NCBI RefSeq assembly: GCF_004337705.1
Contig: NZ_SKBU01000014.1
Location: 1-64,000 of the forward strand
Source of the DNA: Rubrobacter taiwanensis
GTDB taxonomy: Bacteria > Actinomycetota > Rubrobacteria > Rubrobacterales > Rubrobacteraceae
Direction of reading: 5' to 3'
DNA: 64,000 nt
The notes beneath the pieces are model-generated. The model searched no databases. It had not been told where the DNA came from and saw only the letters and a program-made list of their open reading frames with translations. Below are positions 11,285-20,488 of the stretch, piece after piece; the first letter of the stretch is position 1, and each line of letters begins with the position of its first letter. A program made the position numbers and the translations under genes.

Positions 11285-12933
11285 CGCTCCCCCACCAGAA
11301 GCTCCGAGGCGTGGGCCAGCGAGGCCTCGTCCACCCGCCCAGAGAGCATCCGGGCCAGCTCCCGCCGCCGCTCCCCGCCGGAGAGCCGGCGCGCCCGGGT
11401 CAGCGTGCGGCCGCCCTCCTCGAGCTTCTCGACCAGGATGTGATCCTCTGCCCGCGACGCTATCTGAGGCAGGTGCGTTATCGTGAGCACCTGATTGCGC
11501 CCGCTCAGCTCCTGCAGCTTCTCGCCCACGGCCGTCGCCGTCTCGCCCCCGATGCCCGCATCCACCTCGTCGAAGACGTACGTGGCCCCGCCATCCACCC
11601 GCGCCTGCGCCAGCCGAATCGCAAGCATGATCCTGGAGAGCTCGCCACCCGACGCATAACGGCGTACAGGTAGCTCCGGCTCTCCGGAGTTGGGCGAGAT
11701 CCCGAACTCCACCCGCTCCCGGCCGAGCGGCCCGGGCTCGACCTGGATCAACCGAGCTCTAAACCTCCCTTTCAGGTTCAGATCGCTCAGGTTCTCCATG
11801 ACTCTCGCGGTCAGTCTCTCGGAGGCCTCCCGGCGGCCGGCGCTCACCCTATCTGCCAGCTTCCGCAGGCGGGCTTCGCCGGCGGCGAGGCGTTCTTCCA
11901 GCTCGCCGACCCGTTCGGAGGAGCCCTCCAGCCGGGCCAGCCGCTCGCGGGCGCTGCGGGCGTAGGCCTCCACGTCGCCGTACTTGCGTTCGAGTTCGTG
12001 CAGCTCGGCGAGGCGGGCCTCTACCTCATCGAGGCGGGCGGGGTCGGCCTCCAGATCGTCCGTGTAGGCCTGCAGTTCGTAGAGAATATCCTGCAGTTCG
12101 GCGGAGGCTCCTTCCAGGCGCTCCACCAGCGGCGAGAGCGTCTCGTCGTAGCCGGCGGCCCGCCGCAGCTCCGAGCCCGCCGTCCCGACGGACTCCACCG
12201 CGCCGCCCTCCTCGGAGGAGAGGGCGGCGGAGGCTGAGGCCGCGGCCTGGAGCAGATCCGTGACGTTGCGCAGCCGGTCCCGCTCCCGGCGCAGGCTCTC
12301 CACCTCTTCCGAGGTGTAGCCGGTGCGTTGTAGCTCGTCGAGCTGATAGCGCAGGAAGTCAATCTCGCGCGCGCGGGCTTCGGAGGACTCCCGGATCTCC
12401 TGCAGCTCGCGCCGGTCGCGTTCCACGGCGGTCCAGAGCCGGGCGTGCTCTTCCAGGGCCCGGGCGGCATCCGGGGAGAGGAAACCGTCCAGGATCCCGA
12501 GCTGCGCCGCCGCCGTGGTAAGCTGCGCCTGCTCCCGCTGTCCGTGGTAGGAGACGAGCCGCTCGCCCAGCGCGGCGAGTGCGCGCACCGGCACGCTCAC
12601 CCCGTTCACGTAGCACCGCGAGCGGCCGTCTGCTGTGACCGTGCGCCGCAGGATCAGGCCGTCCTCCGCATCCACCTCCCCGGCCAGGTCCCCTAAAGCG
12701 GCGAGGATGTCGAGGCTCTCCGGCACGATGAAGCGGCCTTCGATGGTGGCCTGCGAGGCTCCGGAGCGCACGAACTCCGAGCGGGCGCGGCCGCCCAGGA
12801 GCATCTGCAGCGCGGTGGCCAGCAGCGTCTTGCCGGCCCCGGTCTCGCCGCTGATCACGTTCAGCCCGGGGCCGAACTCCACGACGGCCCGCTCTATGAG
12901 GGCAACGTTCTTAACCGAGATCTCAGCCAGCAC
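11281..12933 (-). CDS. recN: DNA repair protein RecN
   Basis: RecN is an SMC-like ATPase acting in double-strand break repair. The 550 residues have a Walker A motif (ISGETGAGKTLLATAL, near 28-43), long coiled-coil arms (residues 150-370), an ABC signature (RYASGGELSRIMLAI) and Walker B (TYVFDEVDAGIGG). It starts with GTG at 12933, overlapping nadK by 11 bp. The tlyA-nadK-recN-steA-mctB order is the one seen in mycobacteria. Confidence 0.96.
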   Translation of the reverse strand: MLAEISVKNVALIERAVVEFGPGLNVISGETGAGKTLLATALQMLLGGRARSEFVRSGASQATIEGRFIVPESLDILAALGDLAGEVDAEDGLILRRTVTADGRSRCYVNGVSVPVRALAALGERLVSYHGQREQAQLTTAAAQLGILDGFLSPDAARALEEHARLWTAVERDRRELQEIRESSEARAREIDFLRYQLDELQRTGYTSEEVESLRRERDRLRNVTDLLQAAASASAALSSEEGGAVESVGTAGSELRRAAGYDETLSPLVERLEGASAELQDILYELQAYTDDLEADPARLDEVEARLAELHELERKYGDVEAYARSARERLARLEGSSERVGELEERLAAGEARLRKLADRVSAGRREASERLTARVMENLSDLNLKGRFRARLIQVEPGPLGRERVEFGISPNSGEPELPVRRYASGGELSRIMLAIRLAQARVDGGATYVFDEVDAGIGGETATAVGEKLQELSGRNQVLTITHLPQIASRAEDHILVEKLEEGGRTLTRARRLSGGERRRELARMLSGRVDEASLAHASELLVGER

Positions 12934-13717
12934 CCAGAAAAGTCCTCCTCACGGCCTCCCACCAAGACCAGCCGTCGATCCGGGCTATCCTCAACTTCTC
13001 CTGCGAGAGTCTAACCCGCACGCTCTCCCCCGGCGTGATCCGCTGCGGCTCCTCGCCGTCGAGCGAGAGCAGCGCGTTCTTGTTCTCCAGAACCGTCAGC
13101 TCCGCCACGTCATCCTTACCCAGAACCAGCGGGCGGCTAAGCAGGGTGTGCGGGGCGATAGCGACCAGCACGTAGCATTCGGCGTTGCGGGAGACGATCG
13201 GTCCCCCGGCCGAGAGCGCGTAGGCGGTGGAGCCCAGAGCGGTGGCGGCCACGAAACCGTCGCACATGTACGACCCGATATCGTCGCCGCTCACCCTCAC
13301 CCCGACCGAGATGAGCCGGTGCGGCCTCTCCTTGACGAGCAGTGCGTCGTTGACCGCGTGGCGGGGCTCGGTGGCCCCGGTGCGGACCTCCAGCTTCCGG
13401 TACTCCTGAACGTACAGCTCGCCCTCCACGGCGCGCCGCACGCCCTCCTCCATCTCGTCCGGGCGCATCCCGGACATGAACCCGACCTTGCCCAGGTTCA
13501 CGCCCAGCAGCACGCTCTCCGGGTACATGCGGGAGGCCCGCAGCATCGTGCCGTCGCCGCCGAGCACGAAGATCAGCTCCGAGTGTGCCCCGCCGGCCGG
13601 GTTCCCCTGCACCACCTCCACGCCCCGGCGCTCCAGCTCCCGCACCAGGCGCTCCCGGGCCCCGGCGCTGACCTCGGGGCTGGGGTGCGCAACTATTCCC
13701 ACCCGCCGGACCTTCAC
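12923..13717 (-). CDS. nadK: NAD kinase
   Basis: NadK phosphorylates NAD to NADP. The 264-residue protein has the catalytic GGDGTMLRASR motif near residues 54-64, GVNLGKVGFMSG, and a C-terminal glycine-rich region (GDDIGSYMCDGFVAATALG, then STAYALSAGGP). It starts with GTG in a 4-bp overlap with tlyA and runs into recN. NADPH supply serves many neighbours, for example shikimate dehydrogenase and ProC. Confidence 0.95.
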   Translation of the reverse strand: MKVRRVGIVAHPSPEVSAGARERLVRELERRGVEVVQGNPAGGAHSELIFVLGGDGTMLRASRMYPESVLLGVNLGKVGFMSGMRPDEMEEGVRRAVEGELYVQEYRKLEVRTGATEPRHAVNDALLVKERPHRLISVGVRVSGDDIGSYMCDGFVAATALGSTAYALSAGGPIVSRNAECYVLVAIAPHTLLSRPLVLGKDDVAELTVLENKNALLSLDGEEPQRITPGESVRVRLSQEKLRIARIDGWSWWEAVRRTFLGAG

Positions 13718-14490
13718 GTCTCCACCGCCTCGCGGATCTCATCCTCCCTCAGGCCGGCCGGAGCACCTCGCAGCAGGTGCAGCGGGTACTCCCGGTTGCC
13801 GGAACGCCGCCCCGCCACCGCGGCCCGCATGACCCCGGCGGCTCCGAACCCCATCTTATCGAATTGGTCCACAACCTCAGATATTACCCGGAAGTGCACC
13901 TCAGGGTCGCGCACCACACCGCCGCGCCGCACCTCCTGCGGGCCGGCTTCGAACTGGGGCTTGACGAGCACCACCGCCTCCCGGATGGAAGGAGTGGTCT
14001 TCACCAGCCGCTCCAGCGCTACCGCGAGCGAGATGAAGGAGAGGTCGGCGACGAGCAGCTCCGGCGCCAACGGAAGCTCTCCTCCCGTCAGGTACCGCAC
14101 GTTCGTACGCTCCATGACCGTCACCCGGGGATCGTTCCTGAGCCGCCAGTCCAGCTGGCCGTAACCGACGTCCACCGCCACGACGCGCCGCGCCCCGCGC
14201 TGCAGGAGCACGTCCGTAAAACCGCCCGTGGAGGCTCCGGCATCCAGGCAATCCCTGCCGGTGACGGAGATCCCGAACCCCTCCAGCGCTCCGGCGAGCT
14301 TCTCCCCGGCCCGCGAGACATAGCGCCGGGGGGAGGTTACCCGGATCTCGGCCCCCGGGTCCACCGCGGCCCCGGCCCTGGTGGCCACCTCCTCTCCGAC
14401 GCGCACCGCCCCGGCCAGGATCAGGGCTCTGGCCCGGCTCCGGTTCTCCGCCAGTCCCCGCTCCACCAGAAGTGCGTCCAGCCGCCGCAC
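13714..14490 (-). CDS. tlyA: TlyA family rRNA 2'-O-methyltransferase
   Basis: This is a protein of 258 residues with an N-terminal S4 domain (RRLDALLVERGLAENRSRAR) and an FtsJ-like methyltransferase domain (CLDAGASTGGFTDVLL as the SAM-binding loop; VADLSFISL). Mycobacterial TlyA makes 2'-O-methylcytidine in 16S and 23S rRNA, which affects capreomycin sensitivity. The start is placed at GTG 14490, directly before the S4 domain; the open frame upstream is antisense to ispA. It begins 10 bp after the ispA stop and overlaps nadK by 4 bp. Confidence 0.92.
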   Translation of the reverse strand: MRRLDALLVERGLAENRSRARALILAGAVRVGEEVATRAGAAVDPGAEIRVTSPRRYVSRAGEKLAGALEGFGISVTGRDCLDAGASTGGFTDVLLQRGARRVVAVDVGYGQLDWRLRNDPRVTVMERTNVRYLTGGELPLAPELLVADLSFISLAVALERLVKTTPSIREAVVLVKPQFEAGPQEVRRGGVVRDPEVHFRVISEVVDQFDKMGFGAAGVMRAAVAGRRSGNREYPLHLLRGAPAGLREDEIREAVET

Positions 14491-14500
14491 GGCCGCCCGG

Positions 14501-15385
14501 CTAGTGCTCCCGGTGCCGGACGAAGAGGGCCAACTGCTCCAGCCCGGCGGTGTCGCCCTCGATCCTCCGCAGCGCCTCCACGGCCCGTGCGAGAGACTCG
14601 TCCGCGGCCCGGCGGGCCCCGTCCAGCCCGTAGACCCCGACGAAGGTGACCTTCCCCTGCTCGGCGTCGCTCCCGGCGCTCTTGCCGAGCCGCTCCGTGG
14701 TCGAGGTCGCATTCAGGATGTCGTCTACGATCTGGAAGCAGAACCCGAGCTCCCGGGCGTACTCCGAGATGTTCTCCTGCTCCTCGACGCTCGCCCCCGC
14801 CAGGATCGCGCCTATGCGGGCGGAGGATTTAATCAGCGCCCCGGTCTTAAAGGCGTGGATCATGTGCAGTGTCTCCGGGTCTCCCCCGCCGGTCCCGGTG
14901 TACATCATGTCCATCACCTGCCCGCCGACCATGCCGTTCACGCCGGTGGAGTCGGCCAGCTCCCGCACCACCTCCAGGATCTGCTCCGGGGTCCCATCCT
15001 GGTGCACGGTGATCAGGGTGAGCGCCTCCCCGAAGAAGGCGTCCCCGGCCAGAATGGCCAGCGCCTCCCCGAAGACCTTGTGGCAGGTCGGGCGGCCCCG
15101 GCGGAAGTCGTCGTCGTCCATGGCGGGCAGATCGTCGTGGATTAAGGAGTAGGTGTGGATCAGCTCCACGGCCGCCGCGGAGGGCAGCACGTGCGCCGGA
15201 TCGGCGCCGAAGACCCGCGCGGACTCCATGCAGATCGTGGGCCTGACCCGCTTGCCCCCGGCGAGCATGGAGTACCGCATGGCCTCCACCAGCCGCTTTA
15301 GCCGGGGGTCTTCGGAGAAGACGAGCCCCTGCAGGTACGCCTCCAGCCGCCGCCGGTGTCCCTCCCAGAGCCGCGCGCTATCCAT
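14501..15385 (-). CDS. ispA: Farnesyl diphosphate synthase (trans-polyprenyl synthase)
   Basis: This enzyme condenses isopentenyl and allylic diphosphates. Both aspartate-rich motifs are present in the 294-residue protein: DDLPAMDDDD in the first half and QIVDDILNAT in the second. The two-residue insertion in the first motif and an aromatic residue (Tyr of HTYSLIHDD) five positions before it are the type II bacterial FPP synthase pattern, so a C15 product is most likely. It overlaps nusB by 8 bp. The usual companions xseB and dxs are not adjacent. Confidence 0.92.
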   Translation of the reverse strand: MDSARLWEGHRRRLEAYLQGLVFSEDPRLKRLVEAMRYSMLAGGKRVRPTICMESARVFGADPAHVLPSAAAVELIHTYSLIHDDLPAMDDDDFRRGRPTCHKVFGEALAILAGDAFFGEALTLITVHQDGTPEQILEVVRELADSTGVNGMVGGQVMDMMYTGTGGGDPETLHMIHAFKTGALIKSSARIGAILAGASVEEQENISEYARELGFCFQIVDDILNATSTTERLGKSAGSDAEQGKVTFVGVYGLDGARRAADESLARAVEALRRIEGDTAGLEQLALFVRHREH

Positions 15386-15779
15386 GTATCAACAGCCGGT
15401 CGGCCGCCCCCCTCAGCACCCCGCTCACGAAGCTCGGCGCGTCCTCGCCGGAGAAACCCTTGGCCAGCTCCACCGCCTCGTTTATGGCCACATCGAGCGG
15501 CACGTCCTCCACGTGCAGGATCTCGTAGAGCGCCAGCCTGAGCACCGTGCGGTCCACGGCGCTCATCCGGTGCACCGGCCAGCCGATGGAGACCTCCGAG
15601 AGGATGCGGTCCAGCGCCTCCCGCTCGCCCATCACGCCTCTTATCACGCGGCGGGCGTACTCCTCAAGATCGCTCCGGTAGGCGAGCCACTTGCCCATCA
15701 GCGATTCGACCGGAGCCCCGGTGACGTCGCTCTGGTAGAGGATGAGGAACGCCTGCTTGCGGGCCCGCCGCCGGCTCAC
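15378..15779 (-). CDS. nusB: Transcription antitermination protein NusB
   Basis: NusB binds boxA RNA with NusE to promote antitermination on rRNA operons. The 133-residue all-helical protein starts [18 protein letters not shown], with the basic RNA-binding patch, and has VDRTVLRLALYEIL and DVAINEAVELAKGFSGEDAP, the classic NusB C-terminal motif. It overlaps asp23 by 4 bp and ispA by 8 bp. The order efp-asp23-nusB is common in Gram-positives. Confidence 0.95.
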   Translation of the reverse strand: MSRRRARKQAFLILYQSDVTGAPVESLMGKWLAYRSDLEEYARRVIRGVMGEREALDRILSEVSIGWPVHRMSAVDRTVLRLALYEILHVEDVPLDVAINEAVELAKGFSGEDAPSFVSGVLRGAADRLLIHG

Positions 15780-16117
15780 GCGACCACCTCCGCCACATGC
15801 ACGTCTACCCGTTCGACCTCGACGCCGGCCTGCTCCCGCAGAGCCCCGGCGACCCGGCGCTGAACCTGACGCGCCACCTCCGGGATGCTGCGGCCGTAAC
15901 GCACGGCTATTGTCACCTTCGGCGCCGCCCCGGCCTCCCGTTCCGGAAGCTCGACGCTCCCCACCAGCCGCCGGCGGGCGAGGATGCCGAGCTCGGAGTC
16001 CTCAACCTGGGAGGCCACGCCCTCCACCTCCCGGGCGGCGAGCGCGGCCAAAAGCCGGAGCGCCTCGTCTCCGATCCGGTACTCTATCCCGGCCGTGTCG
16101 CGCGGCTTTAGGTTCAT
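15776..16117 (-). CDS. Asp23/Gls24 family envelope stress protein
   Basis: The 113-residue protein belongs to the Asp23/Gls24 family ([58 protein letters not shown]). Family members in staphylococci and streptococci sit at the inner face of the membrane and respond to wall or alkaline stress. It overlaps efp and nusB by 4 bp each, a conserved placement. It has no membrane segment of its own. Confidence 0.9.
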   Translation of the reverse strand: MNLKPRDTAGIEYRIGDEALRLLAALAAREVEGVASQVEDSELGILARRRLVGSVELPEREAGAAPKVTIAVRYGRSIPEVARQVQRRVAGALREQAGVEVERVDVHVAEVVA

Positions 16118-16671
16118 ACCCGGGTCAGGTACTCGCGGGTGCGGGTGTCCACCCGTACCCTCTCTCCCTCGCTGATGAACAGCGGAACCTGGACGGTAAG
16201 TCCGGTCTCCAGCGTGGCCGGCTTGCTGCCGCCCTGAGCGGTATTGCCCCGGACGCCGGGATCGGTCCGCACGACCTCCAGGTCCACGTGCGCCGGAGGC
16301 TCGACGCTCACGATCTCCCCGTCGGCGAAGAGCAGGCTCACCTCACCACCCTCCACGATGAAGTCGGCGGCCTCGCCCACCACCTCCCTGGGGACCGGGA
16401 TCTGATCGTAGGTCTCCGAATCCATGAAGTACATTAGATCCCCGTCACCGTAGAGAAACTGCATGGGCCGCGACTCGGTGCGGATGTTCTCCACCTTCTC
16501 CCCGGCCCGGAAGGTCTTCTCGATCACCGCCCCGGTGTCCATGTTCCGCAGCCGGGTGCGCACGAAAGCGCCGCCCTTGCCGGGCTTGACGTGCTGGAAG
16601 TACAGTATGATGAATCGTTTGCCATCGACCCTGATGGCCATGCCGTTCTTGAACTGGTTCGTGGATATCAC
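16114..16671 (-). CDS. efp: Translation elongation factor P
   Basis: EF-P relieves ribosome stalling at polyproline stretches. The 185 residues form the three-domain EF-P fold: the N-terminal KOW-like domain with [10 protein letters not shown], whose Lys32 is at the tip that enters the peptidyl-transferase centre, then an OB domain ([17 protein letters not shown]) and a C-terminal OB domain ([19 protein letters not shown]). It starts at GTG 16671, 62 bp after aroQ. Proline-rich proteins in the window, such as the PilP-like one, are plausible clients. Confidence 0.96.
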   Translation of the reverse strand: MISTNQFKNGMAIRVDGKRFIILYFQHVKPGKGGAFVRTRLRNMDTGAVIEKTFRAGEKVENIRTESRPMQFLYGDGDLMYFMDSETYDQIPVPREVVGEAADFIVEGGEVSLLFADGEIVSVEPPAHVDLEVVRTDPGVRGNTAQGGSKPATLETGLTVQVPLFISEGERVRVDTRTREYLTRV

Positions 16672-16733
16672 GCTCTCGCGTCTCCCGATCTCTCATCAGC
16701 AGCTGGCAAGCATCGTCTTCGACCTCGCCAATA

Positions 16734-17171
16734 TTAACGCAAATCCCACCGGCTTCCAAAGAGCACGTACCGGGCCGCAACCCGGTATCCGAACGGCCCC
16801 ATCCCGGCCACCACGGCGTCCACGGCCGGCGAGATTACCGACCTCCTGCGCCACTCTTCCCGCCGGTAGACGTTGGAGAGGTGCACCTCGACCCTGGGTA
16901 TGGAGAGTATCTCCAGGGCGTCGTGTATGGCGTAGGAGTAGTGAGTCCAGGCCCCCGGGTTGAGTATGAGGCCGGCGGCGTCTGCCGCGGCGTGTATCCT
17001 GCGCACGAACTCCCCCTCTAGGTCCGTCTGGAAGAACTCCCACTCCACATCGGGAAACTCGGAGCGCAGGCCGTCCTCGATCTCCTTCAGGGTGGTCCCG
17101 CCGTAGATCTCGGGCCGCCGGTCGCCCAGCAGCCCCAAATTCACCCCGTTTAACACCACGACCCGGCTCAC
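16734..17171 (-). CDS. aroQ: Type II 3-dehydroquinate dehydratase
   Basis: AroQ dehydrates 3-dehydroquinate to 3-dehydroshikimate. The 145-residue protein has the type II signatures: LNGVNLGLLGDRRPEIYGG with the catalytic Tyr, LILNPGAWTHYSYAIHDAL, and VEVHLSNVYRREEWR with the active-site His. It overlaps the end of aroB by 4 bp and closes the aroC-aroK-aroB-aroQ block. Confidence 0.96.
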   Translation of the reverse strand: MSRVVVLNGVNLGLLGDRRPEIYGGTTLKEIEDGLRSEFPDVEWEFFQTDLEGEFVRRIHAAADAAGLILNPGAWTHYSYAIHDALEILSIPRVEVHLSNVYRREEWRRRSVISPAVDAVVAGMGPFGYRVAARYVLFGSRWDLR

Positions 17172-18232
17172 AGCGACCCGATCACCTCTACCACCTCCGC
17201 ATCCTCCACCCTCTGGTCCCAGACCGGCTCGCCCACACCTTTGAGCAGCACGAAGCGGTGCTCGCCGCTCCGGCGCTTCTTGTCCCGCTTCATCGCCTCC
17301 AGGACGGGTGCGGGCTCCACCTCCGGCGGCCGGGTGGGCAGAGCGGCGGCCTCTAGAAGCCTCCGGTGCTCACCCCGCAGATCCGTCCCGAACCTCCGGC
17401 GCGAGAGCTCAGCCTCGGCCAGCATCCCGACCGCCACGGCCTCCCCGTGCAAAATCCGGTAGCTAGCGGCGGCCTCCAGCGCGTGACCGACGGTGTGGCC
17501 GTAGTTCAGGATCGCGCGCAACCCCTCCTCCCGCTCATCGCGCTCCACCACCGATGCCTTAAAGCGCACGGAGTGCAGGATGAGGGTCTCGAGCGCCGCC
17601 GCCTCCCGCCCCCGCGCCTGCGGGAGGAGTTCCAGGTCCCGGTAGAACCCTCCGCCGCAGAGCAGCCCCATCTTTACCACCTCCGCGAGCCCGCAGGAGA
17701 GCTCGCGGTCCGAGAGGGTCTCCAGCCAGCCCACCTCGGCGATAACCGCCCGCGGCTGCAGGAAGCCGCCGACGAGGTTCTTCCCCTCCGGCAGGTCCAC
17801 CCCCACCTTCCCGCCCACGGAGCTGTCCACCATCGCCAGCAGGGAGGTCGGCAGCTGCACGAGCGAGATGCCGCGCATGTAGGTGTGAGCTATAAACCCG
17901 CCGAGATCTCCTACGACCCCGCCCCCGAGCGCGAAGAGCGTCCCGTCGCGCCCGAGCCCCGTCAGCGCCAGACGCCGCACCACAGCCCCATAGGACGAGA
18001 GGCTCTTGGAGCGTTCGCCGGGCGGCACCTCGATCGTATCCACCACCCGCCAGCCGGCGCCTTCCAGCTCCCCGGCCAGCCTCCCGGCGTGCAGCGGCCC
18101 GACGTTCGAGTCGGTTAGGATGACGCCGGTTGCGGGCTCGAGCGCCTCCGAGACCAGCTCCCCGATGTCCAGCTCCCTACCGACGACGACACGGTAGGGC
18201 GCGCCGGCGGTGACCGTCACTCCCTCAGCCAA
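17168..18232 (-). CDS. aroB: 3-dehydroquinate synthase
   Basis: AroB cyclises DAHP to 3-dehydroquinate, using NAD and a divalent metal. Family landmarks in the 354 residues are VPPGERSKS, LFALGGGVVGDLGGFIA, LPTSLLAMVDSSVGGKVGVD, and AILNYGHTVGHALEA with a metal-binding His. It overlaps aroK by 16 bp and aroQ by 4 bp. Confidence 0.97.
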   Translation of the reverse strand: MAEGVTVTAGAPYRVVVGRELDIGELVSEALEPATGVILTDSNVGPLHAGRLAGELEGAGWRVVDTIEVPPGERSKSLSSYGAVVRRLALTGLGRDGTLFALGGGVVGDLGGFIAHTYMRGISLVQLPTSLLAMVDSSVGGKVGVDLPEGKNLVGGFLQPRAVIAEVGWLETLSDRELSCGLAEVVKMGLLCGGGFYRDLELLPQARGREAAALETLILHSVRFKASVVERDEREEGLRAILNYGHTVGHALEAAASYRILHGEAVAVGMLAEAELSRRRFGTDLRGEHRRLLEAAALPTRPPEVEPAPVLEAMKRDKKRRSGEHRFVLLKGVGEPVWDQRVEDAEVVEVIGSL

Positions 18233-18714
18233 GCCACGATCTCCCGCGCCACGTCTTCCGGCGGGCGCTCGTAGACCTCGACCTGCAGCGCAGCGACCTC
18301 CAGATAGTACGGCAGCCGCTCCGAGTAGCGCCGGGAGAACTCCTCGTAGTCCTCGCCGCGCAGCGGCCGGTCGGTGCCGCGCGTGCGGCGCCAGAGGATC
18401 TCGGTGTCCTCCCAGAGGAAGACGGTGTTCACCTGCGAGAGGAGGCTCCGGTTGCGCGGCTCCTCCACCACCCCGCCCCCGCAGGCGACGACCCGCTCGC
18501 CCCCCAGCATCTTCCCGAGCGCCTCGCTCTCCAGCCGCCGGAAGGCCCGCTCGCCCAGAGAGTCGAAGATCTCGGTGATGGAGAGCCCGGCCCGCTCGGC
18601 GACGACCTCATCCAGATCCACGAACTCCCAGCCGACCTGCCGGGCCACGATCCGGCCGACGGTGCTCTTGCCGCTCCCCATGTACCCGACTATGGCCAGC
18701 GGCCCGCTCTTCAT
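18217..18714 (-). CDS. aroK: Shikimate kinase
   Basis: AroK phosphorylates shikimate. The 165-residue P-loop kinase has GYMGSGKSTVGRIVARQ at residues 10-26, the shikimate-binding FVDLDEVVAERAGLSITEIF, ACGGGVVEEPRN, and a lid region with RPLRGEDYEE. It sits between aroC and aroB, overlapping both. The aroK-aroB pair next to pil genes recalls the pilMNOPQ-aroKB arrangement of diderm bacteria. Confidence 0.96.
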   Translation of the reverse strand: MKSGPLAIVGYMGSGKSTVGRIVARQVGWEFVDLDEVVAERAGLSITEIFDSLGERAFRRLESEALGKMLGGERVVACGGGVVEEPRNRSLLSQVNTVFLWEDTEILWRRTRGTDRPLRGEDYEEFSRRYSERLPYYLEVAALQVEVYERPPEDVAREIVAWLRE

Positions 18715-19859
18715 CTCCCGATCCGCCCCAGGTACGCCTCATACGAGGCCCGGATGTCCGTCATGTTGTCTTGCCCGAACTTCTCCAGGAAGGCCTCGGC
18801 CAGCACGACGGCTACCATAGCCTCCCCGATAACGGCCGCCGCCGGGACGGCGCAGCTGTCCGCCCGCTCCCGGAAGGCGCGGGCCGGCTCCATCGCGGAG
18901 AGGTCCACGGTGCGCAGGGCCCTGGCTATGGTGGAGATCGGCTTCATCGCGGCCGAGATCACGACCGGCTCGCCGTTGGTCATGCCGCCCTCCAGCCCGC
19001 CGAGGCGGTTGCTGGCCCGCGCGAGCCGTCCGTCCTCCAGCAGGATCTCGTCCTGCACCTCGCTGGAGCGGCGGGCGGCGAGCCCGAACCCGAGCCCGAA
19101 GTCCACGCCCTTGATGGCGTTGATGGACATCACGGCCGCCGCGAGCCGCGCATCCAGCTTGTCCCGCCAGTCCACGTACGAGCCGAGCCCCGGGGGACAC
19201 CCCTCCGCCACGACGACGAACTCGCCGCCGAGCGCGTCCCGGGCGTAGCGGGCGGCGTCGATCTCGGCCTTCATCCGCTCCGTGATCTCCGGGTCGGGAC
19301 AGCGCACCTCCGAGGCGTCGGCCTTCGCCGCGTCGCGGACGGCCAGCTCCCTGGGGTAGGCGACGCCCCCAATGCGGTAGACGGCACTGTGGACGGTGAT
19401 CCCGAACTCCCCGAGCAGCTTGCGGGCCACCGCCCCCGCGGCAACCCGCGCCGTGGTCTCGCGGGCGCTGGAGCGCTCCAGAACGTTGCGCAAATCGTCG
19501 TGGGCGTACTTCTGCATCCCGGCCAGGTCGGCGTGTCCGGGCCGGGGGAGCGTGATCTTCTCCGGCGGCCTCTCCACCGGAGCCGGGTTCATCCGCTCCT
19601 CCCAGTTGGCGTAGTCCCGGTTGCGGACGAGCATGGCCACCGGGGAGCCCAGAGTGTAGCCGTGCCGTACCCCGCCCAGAAACTCTACCCGGTCTTGCTC
19701 GATCTTCTGCCGGCCGCCCCGGCCGTAGCCCCGCTGCCGCCGGGCCAGATCCCTGTCTATGTCTTCCGCGAGCAGCCCGAGCCCGGCCGGCACGCCGTGC
19801 ACTATCGCGACCTCGGCCGGGCCGTGCGACTCGCCCGCCGTCGAGAATCCGAACTTCAT
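18711..19859 (-). CDS. aroC: Chorismate synthase
   Basis: AroC makes chorismate from EPSP and needs reduced FMN. The 382-residue protein begins MKFGFSTAGESHG, the family's N-terminal signature, and contains GKLD-type and SARETTARVAAGAVARK motifs and SAMEPARAFRERADSCAVP. The ATG at 19859 overlaps the stop of the PilP-like gene by 4 bp; the frame is open upstream, but that part has no AroC character. Confidence 0.97.
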   Translation of the reverse strand: MKFGFSTAGESHGPAEVAIVHGVPAGLGLLAEDIDRDLARRQRGYGRGGRQKIEQDRVEFLGGVRHGYTLGSPVAMLVRNRDYANWEERMNPAPVERPPEKITLPRPGHADLAGMQKYAHDDLRNVLERSSARETTARVAAGAVARKLLGEFGITVHSAVYRIGGVAYPRELAVRDAAKADASEVRCPDPEITERMKAEIDAARYARDALGGEFVVVAEGCPPGLGSYVDWRDKLDARLAAAVMSINAIKGVDFGLGFGLAARRSSEVQDEILLEDGRLARASNRLGGLEGGMTNGEPVVISAAMKPISTIARALRTVDLSAMEPARAFRERADSCAVPAAAVIGEAMVAVVLAEAFLEKFGQDNMTDIRASYEAYLGRIGR

Positions 19860-20488
19860 CGCTCTCCATCCGAGAAAGTGAATACAACGGTGCGGTCTCC
19901 CCGAGACAGTACCACCACCCTCTCCGCCGTGTCCACCCCGACGACCCGCGCCCCGAACAAACGGGACCCGGCGCCGATCCTCTCCCCGTTCACCTCGACC
20001 CACGACTCGCCGCCGCTGCCGCCGAAGACCACCCGCGAACCCCGGAAGAGGGCCTCCGCATGCTCAAGCGAGTCCGGCGGGGGCAGCGTCCCACCGCTGT
20101 CGTAGAGCCGGTCGTCAGGGACGGGCGGAGCCGGCGGGGGGGTGGCCGGACCGGGCGCGGGTGGAGCGGCAGGATCGGGAGTTGGAGCGGAGCCGAGAGG
20201 ATCGCCGTCATCCTCCGGGACCTCCGGAGGGGCAGTCTCTTCCGGAGGGGCACTCTCTTCCTGCGCGAGCGGTATGAGCTGCCGGAACGGGTCCTTGGCC
20301 TCGTATCTGGAGTAGTCGCGGACGCGCCGGATCTCCACCTCCGGCTCCGGGGCCTGCTGCCGGGGGGCCGGGGAAACCTGCGCCGGAGGGTCCGCCTCCG
20401 GCGGCCGGATCAGAAAGCCGGCGGCGGCCCAGGCCACGACGACCAGGATCAGCAGGGCCGCGACGGGCTGCAGAGCTCTAAGGAGCAT
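19856..20488 (-). CDS. PilP-like type IV pilus inner-membrane protein
   Basis: The 210-residue protein has one N-terminal transmembrane helix (ALQPVAALLILVVVAWAAAG), an EAKDPFRQLIP segment like the DPF motif of PilP/GspC proteins, a long Pro/Ala/Glu-rich linker, and a C-terminal beta domain (SWVEVNGERIGAGSRLFGAR) resembling the PilP homology region. It follows pilM-pilN-pilO, the place of pilP in diderm pilus operons. The ATG at 20488 has GAGGAG four bases upstream; a longer open frame is less likely because it would overlap pilO heavily. In diderms PilP contacts the secretin PilQ, but no pilQ follows here. Confidence 0.72.
   Translation of the reverse strand: MLLRALQPVAALLILVVVAWAAAGFLIRPPEADPPAQVSPAPRQQAPEPEVEIRRVRDYSRYEAKDPFRQLIPLAQEESAPPEETAPPEVPEDDGDPLGSAPTPDPAAPPAPGPATPPPAPPVPDDRLYDSGGTLPPPDSLEHAEALFRGSRVVFGGSGGESWVEVNGERIGAGSRLFGARVVGVDTAERVVVLSRGDRTVVFTFSDGER

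Noticed and set aside
18771-20105. 444-codon open frame on the plus strand
   Set aside because: Antisense to aroC, with His/Arg/Gly-rich composition typical of shadow frames.
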